Assembly (NCBI GenBank): GCA_951799425.1
Contig: OX637395.1
Coordinates: forward strand, 10,642,451 to 10,706,450
DNA: 64,000 nt
Reading direction: 5' to 3'
Source of the DNA: Ilex aquifolium
Taxonomy: Eukaryota > Streptophyta > Magnoliopsida > Aquifoliales > Aquifoliaceae
The position numbers and the translations under genes are program-made. Positions 22,618-34,379 of this stretch are shown here, piece by piece (position 1 is the first letter of the stretch; every line of letters begins with the position of its first letter). Below the pieces are notes generated by a model that was given only the letters and a program-made list of their open reading frames with translations, had not been told where the DNA came from and ran no database searches.

Positions 22618-25600
22618 TTATAAAGGCAATCCATCGTGTCGGGTGTCTGACTGACCCGACCCTTTTTTGTGTCGGCAAGCGTAATCTCTGGAGTGATATC
22701 CGGAGATACTTTCTGGATCCATAAAAAAAATGGTCTCCACATTTTGGACAAAATTCTCCACAAAGGGTTTTAATCGCTGACCATTGACGGTAAAAATGTT
22801 ACCGTTTGATGGGTTCTCCACTTCCACTGCCCCATGTTCAAATACCTTTTTAACAATGTATGGTCCAGTCCATCTTGATTTCAACTTACCAGGAAATAGG
22901 CGAAGTCTCGAATTGAAAAGTAGAACCTTTTGATCAGGTTCAAAAGATTTTCGCACTATGTTCTTGTCATGAAAAATTTTCATCCTGGTTTTTGCAATCT
23001 TAGCATTTTCATATGCTTCATTTCTCAATTCCTCCAATTCATTAATCTGAAGCTTCCGTGATAGTCCGACCTTATCCATGTCAAAGTTCATTGCTTTAAT
23101 GGCCCAGTAGGCTCTATGTTCCAATTCCACTGGTAGGTGACAAGGCTTTCCATAGACTAATCGATATGGAGACATACCCAAAATGGTTTTAAAAGCAGTA
23201 CGGTAAGCCCAGAGTGCATCAGTTAGTCTTGATGACCAATCTTTGCGATCCGGTTTTACTGTTTTTTCCAAAATTAATTTTATCTCCCGATTAGCTAATT
23301 CGGCCTGTCCACTAGTTTGTGGATGATAAGGGGTTGCTACTTTATGAAAAATCAGGTATTTTTTCATCAGATTCCAGAATGGTCGATTACAAAAATGAGC
23401 ACCCCCATCACTTATAATGGATTTTGGAATTCCAAACCGAGATAAAATATTTTCTTTTAAAAACTTGATCACCGTTTGATGATCATTATTTCGGCATGGA
23501 ATTGCTTCAACCCATTTGGATACATAGTCTACGGCTACTAAAATGTATAGATAGCCAAAGGAGGGGGGAAATGGTCCCATAAAATCGATGCCCCAACAGT
23601 CAAAAATTTCGATCACCAAAATTGGGTTTAAGGGCATCATGTTTCTTTTTGAAATGTTTCCCAACCTTTGACATCTATCGCAAGTTACGCAAAAAGCATG
23701 TACATCTTTGAAAAGTGTGGGCCAGTAAAATCCACACTGCAAGATTTTTGCAGCGGTTTTTCGAGATGAAAAATGACCACCGCATGCTTCTGAATGACAA
23801 AATGTTATTACCTGTCTACTTTCCTGAGCGGGGATGCAACGTCTTATGATCTGATCCTTACAGTACTTGAATACGTAGGGATCTTCCCAAAAGAAATTGC
23901 GGACCTCCCTCAGAAACTTCTTTTTGTCCATGGGAGTGAAAAATGGAGGAAGTGTTCCGGTAGCAAGGAAATTAGCAATATCAGCGTACCATGGGGTCTC
24001 ATCAATCCTGAATAGTTGTTCATCGGGGAATTTTTCATTGATTGACAGTCCATCCTCATGAAATTCATAAGTTAATCTCGACAGATGATCTGCCACCACA
24101 TTTTCCACACCCTTTTTGTCCTTAATGACTAAGTCAAATTCTTGGAGCAAGAGGATCCATCTCAAGAGCCTTGGTTTGGCATCATTTTTTGTAAGCAAAA
24201 ATTTCAGTGCTGCATGGTCAGTAAATACAGTAACAGAAGAACCAACAAGATAAGATCGAAATTTTTCCAATGCAAATACTACAGCAAGTAATTCCTTTTC
24301 AGTTGTTGAGTAATTCATTTGGGCATCATTTAAAGTTTTACTTGCATAGTAAATCACATGTGTCTTCTTATCTTTTCTTTGTCCCAAAACAGCACCTACA
24401 GCATAGTCACTAGCATCACACATCAATTCAAAGGGTAGAGTCCAGTCAGGAGGTTGCATTATTGGGGCAGAAATTAACATGCCTTTGAGTTTGTCAAAGG
24501 ATTTTTGGCACGCTTCATTCCAGTCGAAAATGACATCCTGACTCAAAAGATGACACATAGGTTTTGCTATGGTGCTGAAATCTTTTATGAACCTTCTGTA
24601 GAATCCTGCATGACCTAAGAATGATCGAACATCCTTCACAACCCTAGGAGCAGGAAGATTTCCTATCAAATCAATTTTCGCTTTATCAACTTTCATGCCT
24701 TCAGATGACACAATGTGACCCAAGACAATGCCTTGATTCACCATGAAATGACATTTCTCCCAGTTAAGCACCAGATTTGCCTCTTTGCATCTCATCAAAA
24801 CTTTTTCTAGGTTAGCTAGACACAAATCAAATGAGTCACCATATACTGAGAAATCATCCATGAAGATTTCCAAAAAATTTTCGACCATGTCACTGAACAA
24901 GCTCAGCATACATCTTTGAAATGTTGCAGGAGCGTTACAAAGTCCGAATGGCATCCTTTTGAATGCAAAGGTGCCAAATGGACATGTGAATGTGGTCTTT
25001 TCTTGGTCATTCAGAGCTATCTCAATTTGATTGTATCCGGAATACCCATCCAGGAAACAGTAAAATTCATGGCCTGCTATTCTCTCGAGGACTTGGTCAA
25101 GGAAGGGAAGAGGAAAATGGTCTTTTCTAGTCACCAGATTGAGTTTTCGATAGTCAATGCACATTCGCCATCCTGTGACGACTCGTGTTGGCACGAGTTC
25201 ATTTGCATCATTTTTGACTACTGTGACTCCAGATTTCTTTGGTACAACTTGGGTTGGACTAACCCATTTGCTATCGGAGATAGGAAAAATTATCCCTGCA
25301 TCCAGGAGTTTGAGCACTTCCAGTCTCACAACCTCTTTCATGTGAGGATTCAATCGTCGCTGCATTTGACGAGAGGGTTTTGAGTCCTCTTCAAGGTATA
25401 TGTCATGATTACAAATTAACGGGCTTATACCTTTCAAATCAGCGATGGTCCACCCAATGGTGCTTTTATGACTTTTAAGAACTTCAATTAATTGAGCTTC
25501 TTGCAAGTCTGTGATTTTTGAAGAAATTACCACTGGGTAAGATTTATCCTCACCTAAAAATGCATACTTGAGATCAGATGGGAGCAGTTTCAGTTCAGGC

Positions 25601-27828
25601 TTTGGTGGCCTGTCACTTGAAGATAGTGGTTTTGTACCACTTGATGAAATTTCTTCAAATTTAGGAGCCCATGTCCCCACATTGAAGGTAGGGCACTCAA
25701 TGGAGTTTTGTTCCAGAGAGTCAGATTTTGACAAAGTTGATTCACTAAGATTCTCACAGAATGAGTCATTCAGATGTGCTTGTATCAATGACTCAATGGA
25801 ATTTATTTCTCCTACCTCCTCGTACTCTCTTGGGTGTTTTGCAATGTCAAAGACGTTCATTTCGAGAGTCATATTCCCAAAAGTCAATTTCATAATACCA
25901 TTCCTGCAATTGATTAGTGCATTGGAGGTTGCTAGAAAAGGTCGACCAAGAATGACAGGAATTGGAGTTTCTGAATGAACTTCTGGATGAGTATCTAGAA
26001 CAATGAAGTCTACAGGGAAGAAAAAATTATCCACTTGGACAAGTACATCTTCAACAATACCCCTAGGAATTTTTACAGATCTATCTGCCAATTGGAGTGT
26101 GATGCAAGTGGGTTTGAGTTCACCTAAACCCAACTGCTGGTAGACAGAGAAAGGAAGCAAGTTGACACTAGCTCCAAGGTCTAACAATGCTTGCTCAATT
26201 TTGAAATTTCCAATGACACATGACACAGTGGGGCACCCTGGATCTTCGCACTTTGAAGGGATTTTATGTTGAAGTAGGGCACTGGCTTGCTCTGTGAGGA
26301 ATGCTCTTTTTTGAACATTTTGGCTTCTTTTGACTGTGCACAAGTCTTTTAGAAACTTGGCATAAGCTGGAACCTGTTGGATTGCATCCAGAAGTGGGAT
26401 GTTGATTTTTACTTGCTTGAAAAGCTCGTAAATTTCAGACTGATTGTTTGCTTTCTGTATGCTCTTGAGTCTATGAGGGAAATGAGCAGGAATAGAACAC
26501 GAGGGTTCTTCTTCCCTTGATGGCTCTGGTTCATGTTCAATCATGGGATCACAGTCATTTTTTGTTGCAAGTTCTGGCTCACTTAATGGGTTGGCTGGAA
26601 TTGAGTCTGGTTTTGGGTCTGGAATCAGCATGTTTCTGATGGACTTGTCAATCTTTTTGCCACTTCTCAATGTGGTGACAGTTTTTGCTTGGTCTTGTGG
26701 AGTTTCCATAGTTGATGGATTTCCCACCTGAAATTGGCCTTGTTGAGGCTTTGGTTGGGCAGGAAATTTTCCCTTCTCATGTGTGCTCATGGACTGGGTC
26801 AGCTTTTGAATGTGGCCTTTGAGATCCTCAAAAGATTGTGTGGTCTGGGCCTTGAAATCAATAAAAGCCTGAGTAGAACTATTGTTATAGCTCATTTGGG
26901 TTTGCATGAATTGATTCAATGTATCTTCAAGGCTCCTTTTGTGTGGTGGTTGATATGGAGGATATTGTGGAGGTACTTGAGGTGGATGTGGTGGCCCTTG
27001 TTGATGAGGATATTGTGGAGGTCCTTGAGGTGGTTGTGGTGGCCCTTGTTGCTGATTCATGGAGGTTGGTTGTGTATTTCTCCAACTGAAATTTGGGTGG
27101 TTCCGCCACCCTGGATTGTATGTTTCAGAGTATGGGTTGGAGTAAGGCTTGTTGAAATTGGAAATGACATTTGTTTGTTCCAACAAAACTTCTTTGAATG
27201 CCGGAATGGTCGGGCATTCCCCAGTAGGATGCCCTGTTAGCGCACAAATCCCACACACTTGTTCTGTGGGAGGGACAACATCAACTTGATGGACCTTTTT
27301 CATCTCTAAAGCTTCAAGCTTTCGAGACAAAGTGGACATTTTTGCTCTAAGATCATCATCTTCTCTCAAGACATACTTACCCCCTTGGAAAGTAGGTGGT
27401 TTGGCTTCTACAGTGGTAGGAGAGGCTGAGTCCCACATTTGAGAACTGTCAGATATGGTATCAAAAAAATTGAATGCCTCCTCCGGACTTTTTCCCATGA
27501 ACTCTCCTTGAGCCATCATTTCGACAAACTGTCGTAACCTAGTGGGCAAGGAATCATAGAAAAAACCTGCCAAAGTCCAATTTTCAAAAGCATGGTGTGG
27601 ACAAGATTGGAGAAGATCTTTGAATCTCTCCCAGCTTTGATAAAAAGTTTCCCCTTCTTTGACCGAAAAATTCATGATTTGTCTTTTGAGTGCATTAGTG
27701 CGGTGCAAAGGAAAGAATTTTCTGAAAAATTCATTCTGTAGAGCCTGCCAATTAGGGATTGAAAGAGCTTTTAAAGAATTTAACCATTGTTTGGCTTTGT
27801 CCTTTACAGAAAAAGGGAAAAGTTTCAT
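22618..27828 (-). CDS. Athila-1 gag-pol polyprotein, main long frame
   Basis: A 1736-residue open frame covering most of gag and all of pol. In order: gag core ([15 protein letters not shown] at the front), a CCHC knuckle near residue 190 (C-x2-C-x4-H-x4-C), a proline/glutamine-rich linker, aspartic protease with the Athila-style DLGAS site near residue 555, reverse transcriptase with [11 protein letters not shown] and the catalytic [11 protein letters not shown], RNase H ([14 protein letters not shown]), and integrase. The integrase has its zinc finger (HSEACGGHF ... CDRCQ) and the core with [20 protein letters not shown] and HPQTSGQAE. Gag packages the RNA; pol matures, copies and integrates it. 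The first Met listed lies inside gag, and the true front of gag is further upstream. The open length and near-identical LTRs fit a recent insertion. Confidence 0.93.
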   Translation of the reverse strand: MKLFPFSVKDKAKQWLNSLKALSIPNWQALQNEFFRKFFPLHRTNALKRQIMNFSVKEGETFYQSWERFKDLLQSCPHHAFENWTLAGFFYDSLPTRLRQFVEMMAQGEFMGKSPEEAFNFFDTISDSSQMWDSASPTTVEAKPPTFQGGKYVLREDDDLRAKMSTLSRKLEALEMKKVHQVDVVPPTEQVCGICALTGHPTGECPTIPAFKEVLLEQTNVISNFNKPYSNPYSETYNPGWRNHPNFSWRNTQPTSMNQQQGPPQPPQGPPQYPHQQGPPHPPQVPPQYPPYQPPHKRSLEDTLNQFMQTQMSYNNSSTQAFIDFKAQTTQSFEDLKGHIQKLTQSMSTHEKGKFPAQPKPQQGQFQVGNPSTMETPQDQAKTVTTLRSGKKIDKSIRNMLIPDPKPDSIPANPLSEPELATKNDCDPMIEHEPEPSREEEPSCSIPAHFPHRLKSIQKANNQSEIYELFKQVKINIPLLDAIQQVPAYAKFLKDLCTVKRSQNVQKRAFLTEQASALLQHKIPSKCEDPGCPTVSCVIGNFKIEQALLDLGASVNLLPFSVYQQLGLGELKPTCITLQLADRSVKIPRGIVEDVLVQVDNFFFPVDFIVLDTHPEVHSETPIPVILGRPFLATSNALINCRNGIMKLTFGNMTLEMNVFDIAKHPREYEEVGEINSIESLIQAHLNDSFCENLSESTLSKSDSLEQNSIECPTFNVGTWAPKFEEISSSGTKPLSSSDRPPKPELKLLPSDLKYAFLGEDKSYPVVISSKITDLQEAQLIEVLKSHKSTIGWTIADLKGISPLICNHDIYLEEDSKPSRQMQRRLNPHMKEVVRLEVLKLLDAGIIFPISDSKWVSPTQVVPKKSGVTVVKNDANELVPTRVVTGWRMCIDYRKLNLVTRKDHFPLPFLDQVLERIAGHEFYCFLDGYSGYNQIEIALNDQEKTTFTCPFGTFAFKRMPFGLCNAPATFQRCMLSLFSDMVENFLEIFMDDFSVYGDSFDLCLANLEKVLMRCKEANLVLNWEKCHFMVNQGIVLGHIVSSEGMKVDKAKIDLIGNLPAPRVVKDVRSFLGHAGFYRRFIKDFSTIAKPMCHLLSQDVIFDWNEACQKSFDKLKGMLISAPIMQPPDWTLPFELMCDASDYAVGAVLGQRKDKKTHVIYYASKTLNDAQMNYSTTEKELLAVVFALEKFRSYLVGSSVTVFTDHAALKFLLTKNDAKPRLLRWILLLQEFDLVIKDKKGVENVVADHLSRLTYEFHEDGLSINEKFPDEQLFRIDETPWYADIANFLATGTLPPFFTPMDKKKFLREVRNFFWEDPYVFKYCKDQIIRRCIPAQESRQVITFCHSEACGGHFSSRKTAAKILQCGFYWPTLFKDVHAFCVTCDRCQRLGNISKRNMMPLNPILVIEIFDCWGIDFMGPFPPSFGYLYILVAVDYVSKWVEAIPCRNNDHQTVIKFLKENILSRFGIPKSIISDGGAHFCNRPFWNLMKKYLIFHKVATPYHPQTSGQAELANREIKLILEKTVKPDRKDWSSRLTDALWAYRTAFKTILGMSPYRLVYGKPCHLPVELEHRAYWAIKAMNFDMDKVGLSRKLQINELEELRNEAYENAKIAKTRMKIFHDKNIVRKSFEPDQKVLLFNSRLRLFPGKLKSRWTGPYIVKKVFEHGAVEVENPSNGNIFTVNGQRLKPFVENFVQNVETIFFMDPESISGYHSRDYACRHKKGSGQSDTRHDGLPL

Positions 27829-27921
27829 TTTGGGTAGTTCAGAATTGTCTTGAAAAGTTCCACATACCTCCTCAAAATCTTTTATGTGCAGATATGGATT
27901 TTCAGCTTCAAATCCATGGAA

Positions 27922-28221
27922 TTAAGGGAGTAATTGAACTGTCCCCGTCTTCACAGTGAAGTGGGGCGCATTCTCTGGAAAAACAAAACAAGAGGGGACA
28001 CTATTCCTTGTGGGATGTAAGTAATCCCGCAATGTTCGAATGTTGGGTACTTCCCCCTCTCTCACATGATCTTCACCCTGCCTATCAATATTTGCCATAT
28101 TAAAGTTACAAGAATCGGCTTCTGATTTGGGTGAAGGTGGTTCAAGTTGATTTACAGACCCAGAAGATTCAGCAGGCAAATTTTGAAAGAGGCGATTGGT
28201 GTCAGTCATAAAAAAAAACAA
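27922..28221 (-). CDS. Front part of Athila-1 gag
   Basis: This reading frame lies between the primer site and the long gag-pol frame. It is acidic and serine-rich at first, then has RTLRDYLHPTRNSVPSCFVF, the short block that precedes the gag core in Athila elements (compare MQEYLQPTRSTTPSCIRLP in Athila-2 at 44565-45146). The element's gag appears as two adjacent pieces. Confidence 0.7.
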   Translation of the reverse strand: MFFFMTDTNRLFQNLPAESSGSVNQLEPPSPKSEADSCNFNMANIDRQGEDHVREGEVPNIRTLRDYLHPTRNSVPSCFVFPENAPHFTVKTGTVQLLP

Positions 28222-28302
28222 AATTATTCACAATAAGGCAAAAATATATACAAAAAGAGAGGGTTTTTTCACCTTTTTTCTAAAAAGAGCACCTTTTATG
28301 AT

Positions 28303-28320
28303 TCCCCGGCAACGGCGCCA
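28303..28320 (-). other. Primer-binding site of Athila-1 (tRNA-Asp type)
   Basis: The plus strand reads TCCCCGGCAACGGCGCCA, i.e. TGGCGCCGTTGCCGGGGA in element sense. This is the sequence complementary to the 3' end of plant tRNA-Asp used by Athila elements. It lies six bases inside the 5' LTR. Confidence 0.88.
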
Positions 28321-28326
28321 AAAACT

Positions 28327-29838
28327 TGGCTTGATCCGAAATGTGTACACCCAAGTGCAGGCGGTCAAGTTGTAGTAATAATCCGGTTTGAGTCCAGAGT
28401 CGAATCCTCAGGGAACTATGGTTGCTGTTCTTTGAAGTAAATAGTGAGAAAGACTTGTAACTGGAAATATTATGATTTTGAAGTTGTGGGAAGTTTTGGA
28501 TAGAATGTAAGATTCTTTCCAATGGGTATTTTTCTAGACAAAATATAAGATGATTAAATGTAACAAACACTCTTTGGTTCGGGAATCAGAATATGTAGTT
28601 GATTGTCCGGTGCATTATGTTTGTGCTTTATAACTCAATTAACTCCCGTGTCAACGGCAAATTAATCGGAAGATAGGAATGAAGTGCAATAATGGTGGAC
28701 ATTGAAAGTTTGTCATGAAGAGTTAGTTAGGGTGCTTGCCTTGAATCAATGGATCTTTCCATGTAGGAGTCATCCATTTATCATAGAAAGATCCGTTGAT
28801 TATACAAAGTACCTTTACTTTGCTAGGTGCATTCAATCACCCAAAAAACAAGTGGAGTATAGAACATTTAAGCATAAAGGTGATACACAAACATAATGTC
28901 CGGATTAATCTTTTACATATCTATCATCCCTTCCCAAAGAGTGAATGAGGACTACTCACCCTTCATAGCTATGGTAAAGCTAGAATAATGAATGGTACTC
29001 ATCCCCATAAGCAAAGGTGTTACAAAGTAAAATGCATGAACTATCAAATAGAAGAAAGCTAGTTATCCTTGGAGGGTTTCCACCACAACCGAAGGATAAG
29101 TTATATCTCTTGATGTATGCAAATACAAGTAACAATTAGAAGAGGAGGCTCAGCCTTCCATTATGGTTATACAAGCAAGTAAATATAAAAGCTATAAAGA
29201 AATGACAATTATAAGAGGAGGCTCAGCCTTCCATTATATTTATACAAGCAAGTAAATATAAAAGCTATAAAGAAATGACAATTATAAGAGGAGGCTCAGC
29301 CTTTCATTATATTTATACAAGCAAGTAAATATGAAAGCTATAAAGAAATGACAATTATAAGAGAGAACTCTTACCATAAGAACATAAGCATAAAATCTTC
29401 AATACATGAATTGAAATGGAAGCTACAAAAGATGAAAGAAATTTTGCTCTCTAAATTCTACTCTAAAATGTTCCAACAATGGGTCTATTTATAGGCCAAA
29501 ATATTGAACCAACTACCAGTCTTCATCTACCAGTCTTCATCCACCAGTCTTCATCCACCAGTCCAGTCTTTATCTACCAGTCTTCATCTACCGGTCTTCA
29601 TCCACCGGTCTTCATTAGAGTTTCACTGGACATTAGGGTTCCACTGGACATTCGAACGTTGGGTGACGTTTTTTCCAGTTTATGTCCTTAAGGAGCTGCT
29701 TGTTACCCTCAGATGTACTTCTTGGATGCCTTTGGACTTCCCTTCACTTTAGAACCTAAAATATCATCATTTAAACTCCATCAAAGTATAATTAGTCCAA
29801 AAAGAGTGTAACAATATGCTACTTTTGAGTGCTAATCA
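28327..29838 (-). repeat. 5' LTR of Athila-1
   Basis: 1512 bp, near-identical to 16134-17646. It begins TGATTAGCAC in element sense, with the target duplication GGAGA immediately outside (29839-29843). 'gtctatttataggcc' near 29483 holds a TATA-like sequence in reverse orientation. Confidence 0.93.
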
Positions 29839-29843
29839 GGAGA

Positions 29844-31133
29844 CAACCAAAAAACTTTCATGATTTCGTCCCCACCGCTGAAGATGACCCACCTACGGTG
29901 GATCCCCCTGCTAATAACGAATTAGACGCTCTTCGCCTGGTCAATCAACGCTTACTTCAACAAAATGAAGAGCTCTTGAAGCTCTTACAAGGACCTCAGC
30001 AGGCGCAACCACCCCGGCGAGGCCCGAATGATCTTCCTCCTAGGGAACGACAGTGCCTTGATCCCCTCAGGGAAGCAAACGAAGGAGGGGAAATCAGTCA
30101 AGCACCTCATCAGCCGCCTAGGAGGGGAATCAACAAAGAAGCACAAAGCCAGAACGAAGGGCTAGAGAGGAATGATTTCCTTCCCTTCCAACATGAAAGA
30201 ATGGAGCAATATTGGGAGTATCGCTTCAAGGATATCCAGCAAGAGCTCAGCCACATGAGAGAGGCAGTGAAGGTCAAAACCTCAGTTACAATGGATGCCC
30301 TGGTGCAACAAACGGAATCCCCATTCACTCCCGGGGTACTGCATTTCCCCCTTCCTCCGAAGTTCAGGGTACCTCAGATAGAGGTCTTTGATGGGACAAA
30401 AGACCCTATGGATCACCTCAATACTTACAAAAACCAAATGGAGTTGCATGGATACCAGGACCCTGTGCGGTGTAGGGCCTTCGCCATCACCTTGAAGGGG
30501 TCAGCCTTGGCATGGTTCAATAGGCTCTCCCCAGCCTCGATCTATTCTTTCAAAGAACTTTCCATTTCCTTTGTATCTCACATCATTGGAGCTCGGATCT
30601 ACAGGAAGCCGAGCTATTATTTATTAAATGTCAAGCAGAGGCCCGAGGAGAACCTGCGATCTTATGTATAGAGGTTCAATTCAGAATCCCTGAAGGTGGA
30701 CATCCCAGACGAAAAGTTCGCCATTACTGCCTTCATTGCAGGATTAGGAGTGCAGTCAAAGGACCTAATTTTCTCTATATCAAAGAACCCTCAAGCAAGC
30801 ATGGCTGAGGTGTTAGCCAAGGCAGAAAAATACATAAATGGTGAAGAAGCACTTCTTTCCAAAGTGGGAAGTGCATCCTTACGAAGGGAAAAGGAAAAAG
30901 AAGAAAAGAAAAGGGACCGAAGTCCCAGGAAAGAAAAGGGGCGAGAAAGGTCTCCAAGGAGGGACAGGGATCGCTCCCCGAAGAGAAGAGGAAATGTTAG
31001 AGACCGCTTGGGCCCCATGCAGCCTGAGCTGTAGCCTAGGTACGGACCTCAGCGATTCACCCCACTCACCGCCGCTGTATCCCAAGTTCTGTATGAGGTC
31101 CAAAATGAGAAGTTCCTAAGGTGGCCACCTCGG
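29844..31133 (+). CDS. Outer Tat-element gag, main part
   Basis: This resumes the outer element's gag after Athila-1. A front part with a QRLLQQNEELLKLLQ heptad-like stretch is followed by the gag core with FDGTKDPMDHLNTYK, LKGSALAWFNRL and RPEENLRSY, characteristic of Ty3/gypsy gag. A strongly charged tail follows (RREKEKEEKKRDRSPRKEK type). The gag-like YCDYHRDHGHHTDDC zinc-type motif lies further downstream at about 31170. The region is interrupted in several places and is not a working gene. Confidence 0.82.
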
Positions 31134-33840
31134 ATGAAGGCTGATCCAGCAAAGAGAGACCCCACAAAGTATTGCGACTACCACAGGGATCATGGTCACC
31201 ATACTGATGACTGCATTCAGTTAAAGAAGGAGATCGAGTTCTTAATTCAACGAGGACAGTTGCGTCGCTTTGTGGCCCATGACAACCAGAATCGAGTTCT
31301 TCCACCGCTGCCACCTCAACAACAGGCACCTGCGCTACATCAGCAGCCTCTAGGTGAGATCAGAGTAATATCTGGAGGATTTGCGGGAGGCGGAGAATCC
31401 AGCTCAGCCAGGAAAGGGCACCTCCGACGAATCAGAGCCGAAGAAGCTCTCGAAGTGAATACTGTGTCCAAAGCACCACGCTTAGACACGGTTATCACTT
31501 TTTATGATTCCGATTTGGAGGGATGCCAATATCCCCATGATGACCCATTGGTGGTAAGAGCCGTGGTAGCTAACAGGACCGTTCATCGAGTCTTGATCGA
31601 TAACGGGAGCTCGGTGGACATCATTTTTGCGCCGGCATTCGACAAAATGGACATAGGAAGGGAAAAACTCGAACCTGTAAGTACTCACTTACTAGGATTC
31701 TCAAGAGAAATGGTGCTCCCCCTGGGCTCAATTCAACTGGTGCTCACCCTAGGTGACCCGCCTTGCCAAGCCACCACGACCGTAAAATTTCTAGTGGTTG
31801 ATGCACCTTCTGCATACAACATCTTGCTTGGAAGGCCATCCCTTAATTCTATGAGGGCAATCCCATATGCCTATCACTTGGTCGTTAAATTTCCTACAGA
31901 GAATGGAATCGGAGTGGTCCGGGGAGACCAGCGTGTAGCAAGAGAATGCTACATGACGTCTGTGAAGATGAAAGAGGTTGAGAACATCCAATTGGATGAA
32001 CTCGACATGAGAGATGAGCTGGAAACAAGACCGATGCCATCAGAGGAACTGGAATCGATTCAGCTTGATGAGGAGCCAGAACACCTTGTGTATGTAGGGT
32101 CCAAGCTGAATAGTGAGGTCAAAAGCCTCCTCATCCAGTTCTTGAAGAAAAATATAGGAGTGTTTTCTTGGGAGCAAGAAGACATGGAAGGTATTGACCC
32201 CTCGATCATCATGCACAAGCTCAGCGTGAATCCTACCTGCAAACCAATCAAACAGAAGAGAAGAAGTTTCACCCCGGAACGCCAAAAAGCAATCAACGAA
32301 GAGGTCGGCAAACTCCTCTGCGCTAAGGCCGTCAGGGAAGTTGACTACCCTACCTGGTTGGCGAATGTGGTTCTTGTCAAAAAAACCAATGGTAAGTGGC
32401 GATTTTGCATCGATTTCACTGACCTCAACCGAGCATGCCCCAAGGACAGTTTTCCCTTACCTCGGATAGACTTAATAGTGGACGCCACAGCCGGACACGA
32501 GCTCCTTAGCTTCATGGACGCCTTCTCGGGTTACAACCAGATCAGGATGGATCCCAATGACCAAGAGAAAACCTCATTTGTGACTAAACAGGGGATATAC
32601 TGTTATCAGGTCATGCCTTTTGGATTGAAAAATGCTGGAGCCACTTACCAGCGGTTGGTGAATAGGATGTTCCAAAAGCAGATAGGTGCATCCATGGAAG
32701 TTTACATCGACGACATGTTAATAAAGTCACTGAAAGCAGAGCTCCACATCGAGCACCTAGCTGAATCATTCCAGATCCTAAAGGAATACAAGATGAAGCT
32801 TAACCCTGCGAAGTGTGCATTCAGGGTCTCGGCAGGAAAGTTTCTGGGTTTTATAGTTAGCGGCCGAGGAATTGAAGCTAACCCAGAGAAGGTTAGGGCG
32901 GTGTTAGATATGCAGTCACCATCCAACACAAGGGAGGTACAACGCCTGACAGGTAGAATAGCTGCATTGAGCCGTTTTGTGTCCAGGTCAAGCGATAAGT
33001 GCCAACCATTCTTTCAAGTCTTGAAGAAGGCGTTCCAGTGGGATACCAAATGCGAAGAAGCATTCAAAGCCTTAAAAAATTACATGAGCTCCCCCCCCTG
33101 TTTTGGTGAGCCCTTTAGAAGGGGAAGTCCTTACTCTCTACCTGACAGTTTCAGATTTTTCAACAAGCGCAGCGCTGGTTAGGGAGCGAGACAGAGCTCA
33201 GCAACCAGTCTACTACTGCAATAGAGCTCTTAGGGGAGCGGATGAGAGATATCCAAAGATGGAGAAACTCGCTTTAGCTTTGGTTACAACAGCTAGGAGA
33301 CTCAGGCCCTATTTCCAGGCTCATACTATCGAGGTCCCAATAGACCAGCCGATGAAACAAGTGCTACATAAGCCAGAATCTTCTGGAAGGTTAGTAAAAT
33401 GGGTCATAGAGCTCAATGAATTTGATATCAGATATAAGCCAAGGACTGCCATCAAATGGCAAATTTTGGCGGATTTCATCGCAGAATTCACAGCAGCAGC
33501 ACCTATGGAGATCACAGAGTTAGTACCCGACCTCCCCATATGGAGGCTTTCAGTGGATGGAGCTGCCAATGTCAGGGAAGCGGTGCAGGTATGATCCTGA
33601 CCTTTCCAGATGGAATAGATGTCGAGTATGCCCTTAGGTTTGGGTTTAAGGCTTCAAATAACGAGGTAGAGTATGAAGCTGTCATCGCTGGGCTCAATCT
33701 TGCTCATTCTATGGAAGCAGAACAGCTGGAGATCCACAGTGACTCTCAACTAGTGGTGAAACAGATAGAGGAATCCTACGAAGCGAGGGGGCAAAAAAAT
33801 GATCATTTACCTCAGAAAGGTACGAGAACTAATTAAGAAG
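31134..33840 (+). CDS. Outer Tat-element end of gag, protease, RT and two RNase H domains
   Basis: In order: a zinc-type HH/CC motif (about 31170), aspartic protease with IDNGSSVDI (about 31600) and ILLGRPSLN, reverse transcriptase with FCIDFTDLNRACPKD, FMDAFSGYNQI and the catalytic YIDDMLIKS (about 32705), the ordinary RNase H (about 33130-33500), and a second RNase H with FGFKASNNEVEYEAVIAGL and HSDSQLVVKQI (about 33640-33775). A second, archaeal-like RNase H is known from Tat-group elements and supports that placement. The region shows a few breaks and is a fossil. Confidence 0.87.
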
Positions 33841-34379
33841 TTTGTGCAGGTTAAGGTCAGACACGTTCCCAGAACAGAGAATTCACGAGCAGATGCGTTG
33901 GCAAGGTTAGCAACCGCCTCACAAGAAGACTTGGATAGGCTAATACCAGTGGAGCACCTTCCAGAACCTTCAGTAAGCATTGAAAAGGAAGAAATGCTAC
34001 CAATCGTAGCTCAGCCGAGCTGGATGGACCCCATCATAGAATACCTACAGAAAGGAACCTTGCCAGACGATGCTAAGGATGCCTCCAAGCTAAGAACCAG
34101 GTCAGCCAGATTTTCTGTGATGCAAGGAAATTTGTACAAACAAGGATTTTCAGCACCTCTCCTTAAATGCGTGGGAGATGAAGACGCCAATTATATACTC
34201 AGAGAAGTACATGAGGGAATATGTGGCAATCACATCGGAGCTCGGGCCTTGGCAGGAAAAACGCTGAGGCAAGGGTATTATTGGCCCACCATGCTCAAGG
34301 ATGCCACCGAATTGGTCAGGAAATGCAAGACTTGCCAAGAGCATGCCAACATTTCCCATTGTCCGTCTGAGCTGTTAAC
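33841..34379 (+). CDS. Outer Tat-element integrase, first part, interrupted by Athila-2
   Basis: Linker sequence (ENSRADALARLAT) is followed by the integrase zinc finger (HEGICGNHIGARALA ... CKTCQEHANI) with the QGYYWPTMLKDA block between. The reading stops where Athila-2 begins, at the target duplication TTAAC (34375-34379). The catalytic core is on the other side of the guest, from 47008. Confidence 0.85.

Larger units (their letters stand above)
16134..29838 (-). mobile_element. Athila-1: Ty3/gypsy Athila-type element, 13.7 kb, nested in outer gag
   Basis: It lies on the minus strand. LTRs are 28327-29838 (5') and 16134-17646 (3'), beginning TGATTAGCAC in element sense. Target duplication is GGAGA (16129-16133 and 29839-29843). 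The primer site complements tRNA-Asp, gag-pol is one very long frame, and a 5-kb 3' region between pol and the 3' LTR carries a duplicated small ORF. The LTRs differ at about eight bases plus one 1-bp indel in 1.5 kb (about 0.5%), so insertion was recent, a few hundred thousand years at most with the usual rate. It looks nearly whole, with about one break in the front of gag. No envelope-like gene was recognised in the 3' region. Confidence 0.93.

Noticed and set aside
22322-22763. Minus-strand frames just past Athila-1 pol
   Set aside because: Both overlap the pol end or an A/G simple-sequence tract. Residue composition is low-complexity.
24916-27240. Plus-strand reading frames of 136-168 codons (24916-25383, 25568-25978, 26734-27240)
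   Set aside because: They lie entirely opposite the Athila-1 gag-pol frame, have no recognisable domain, and fit the usual antisense shadow of a long coding region.
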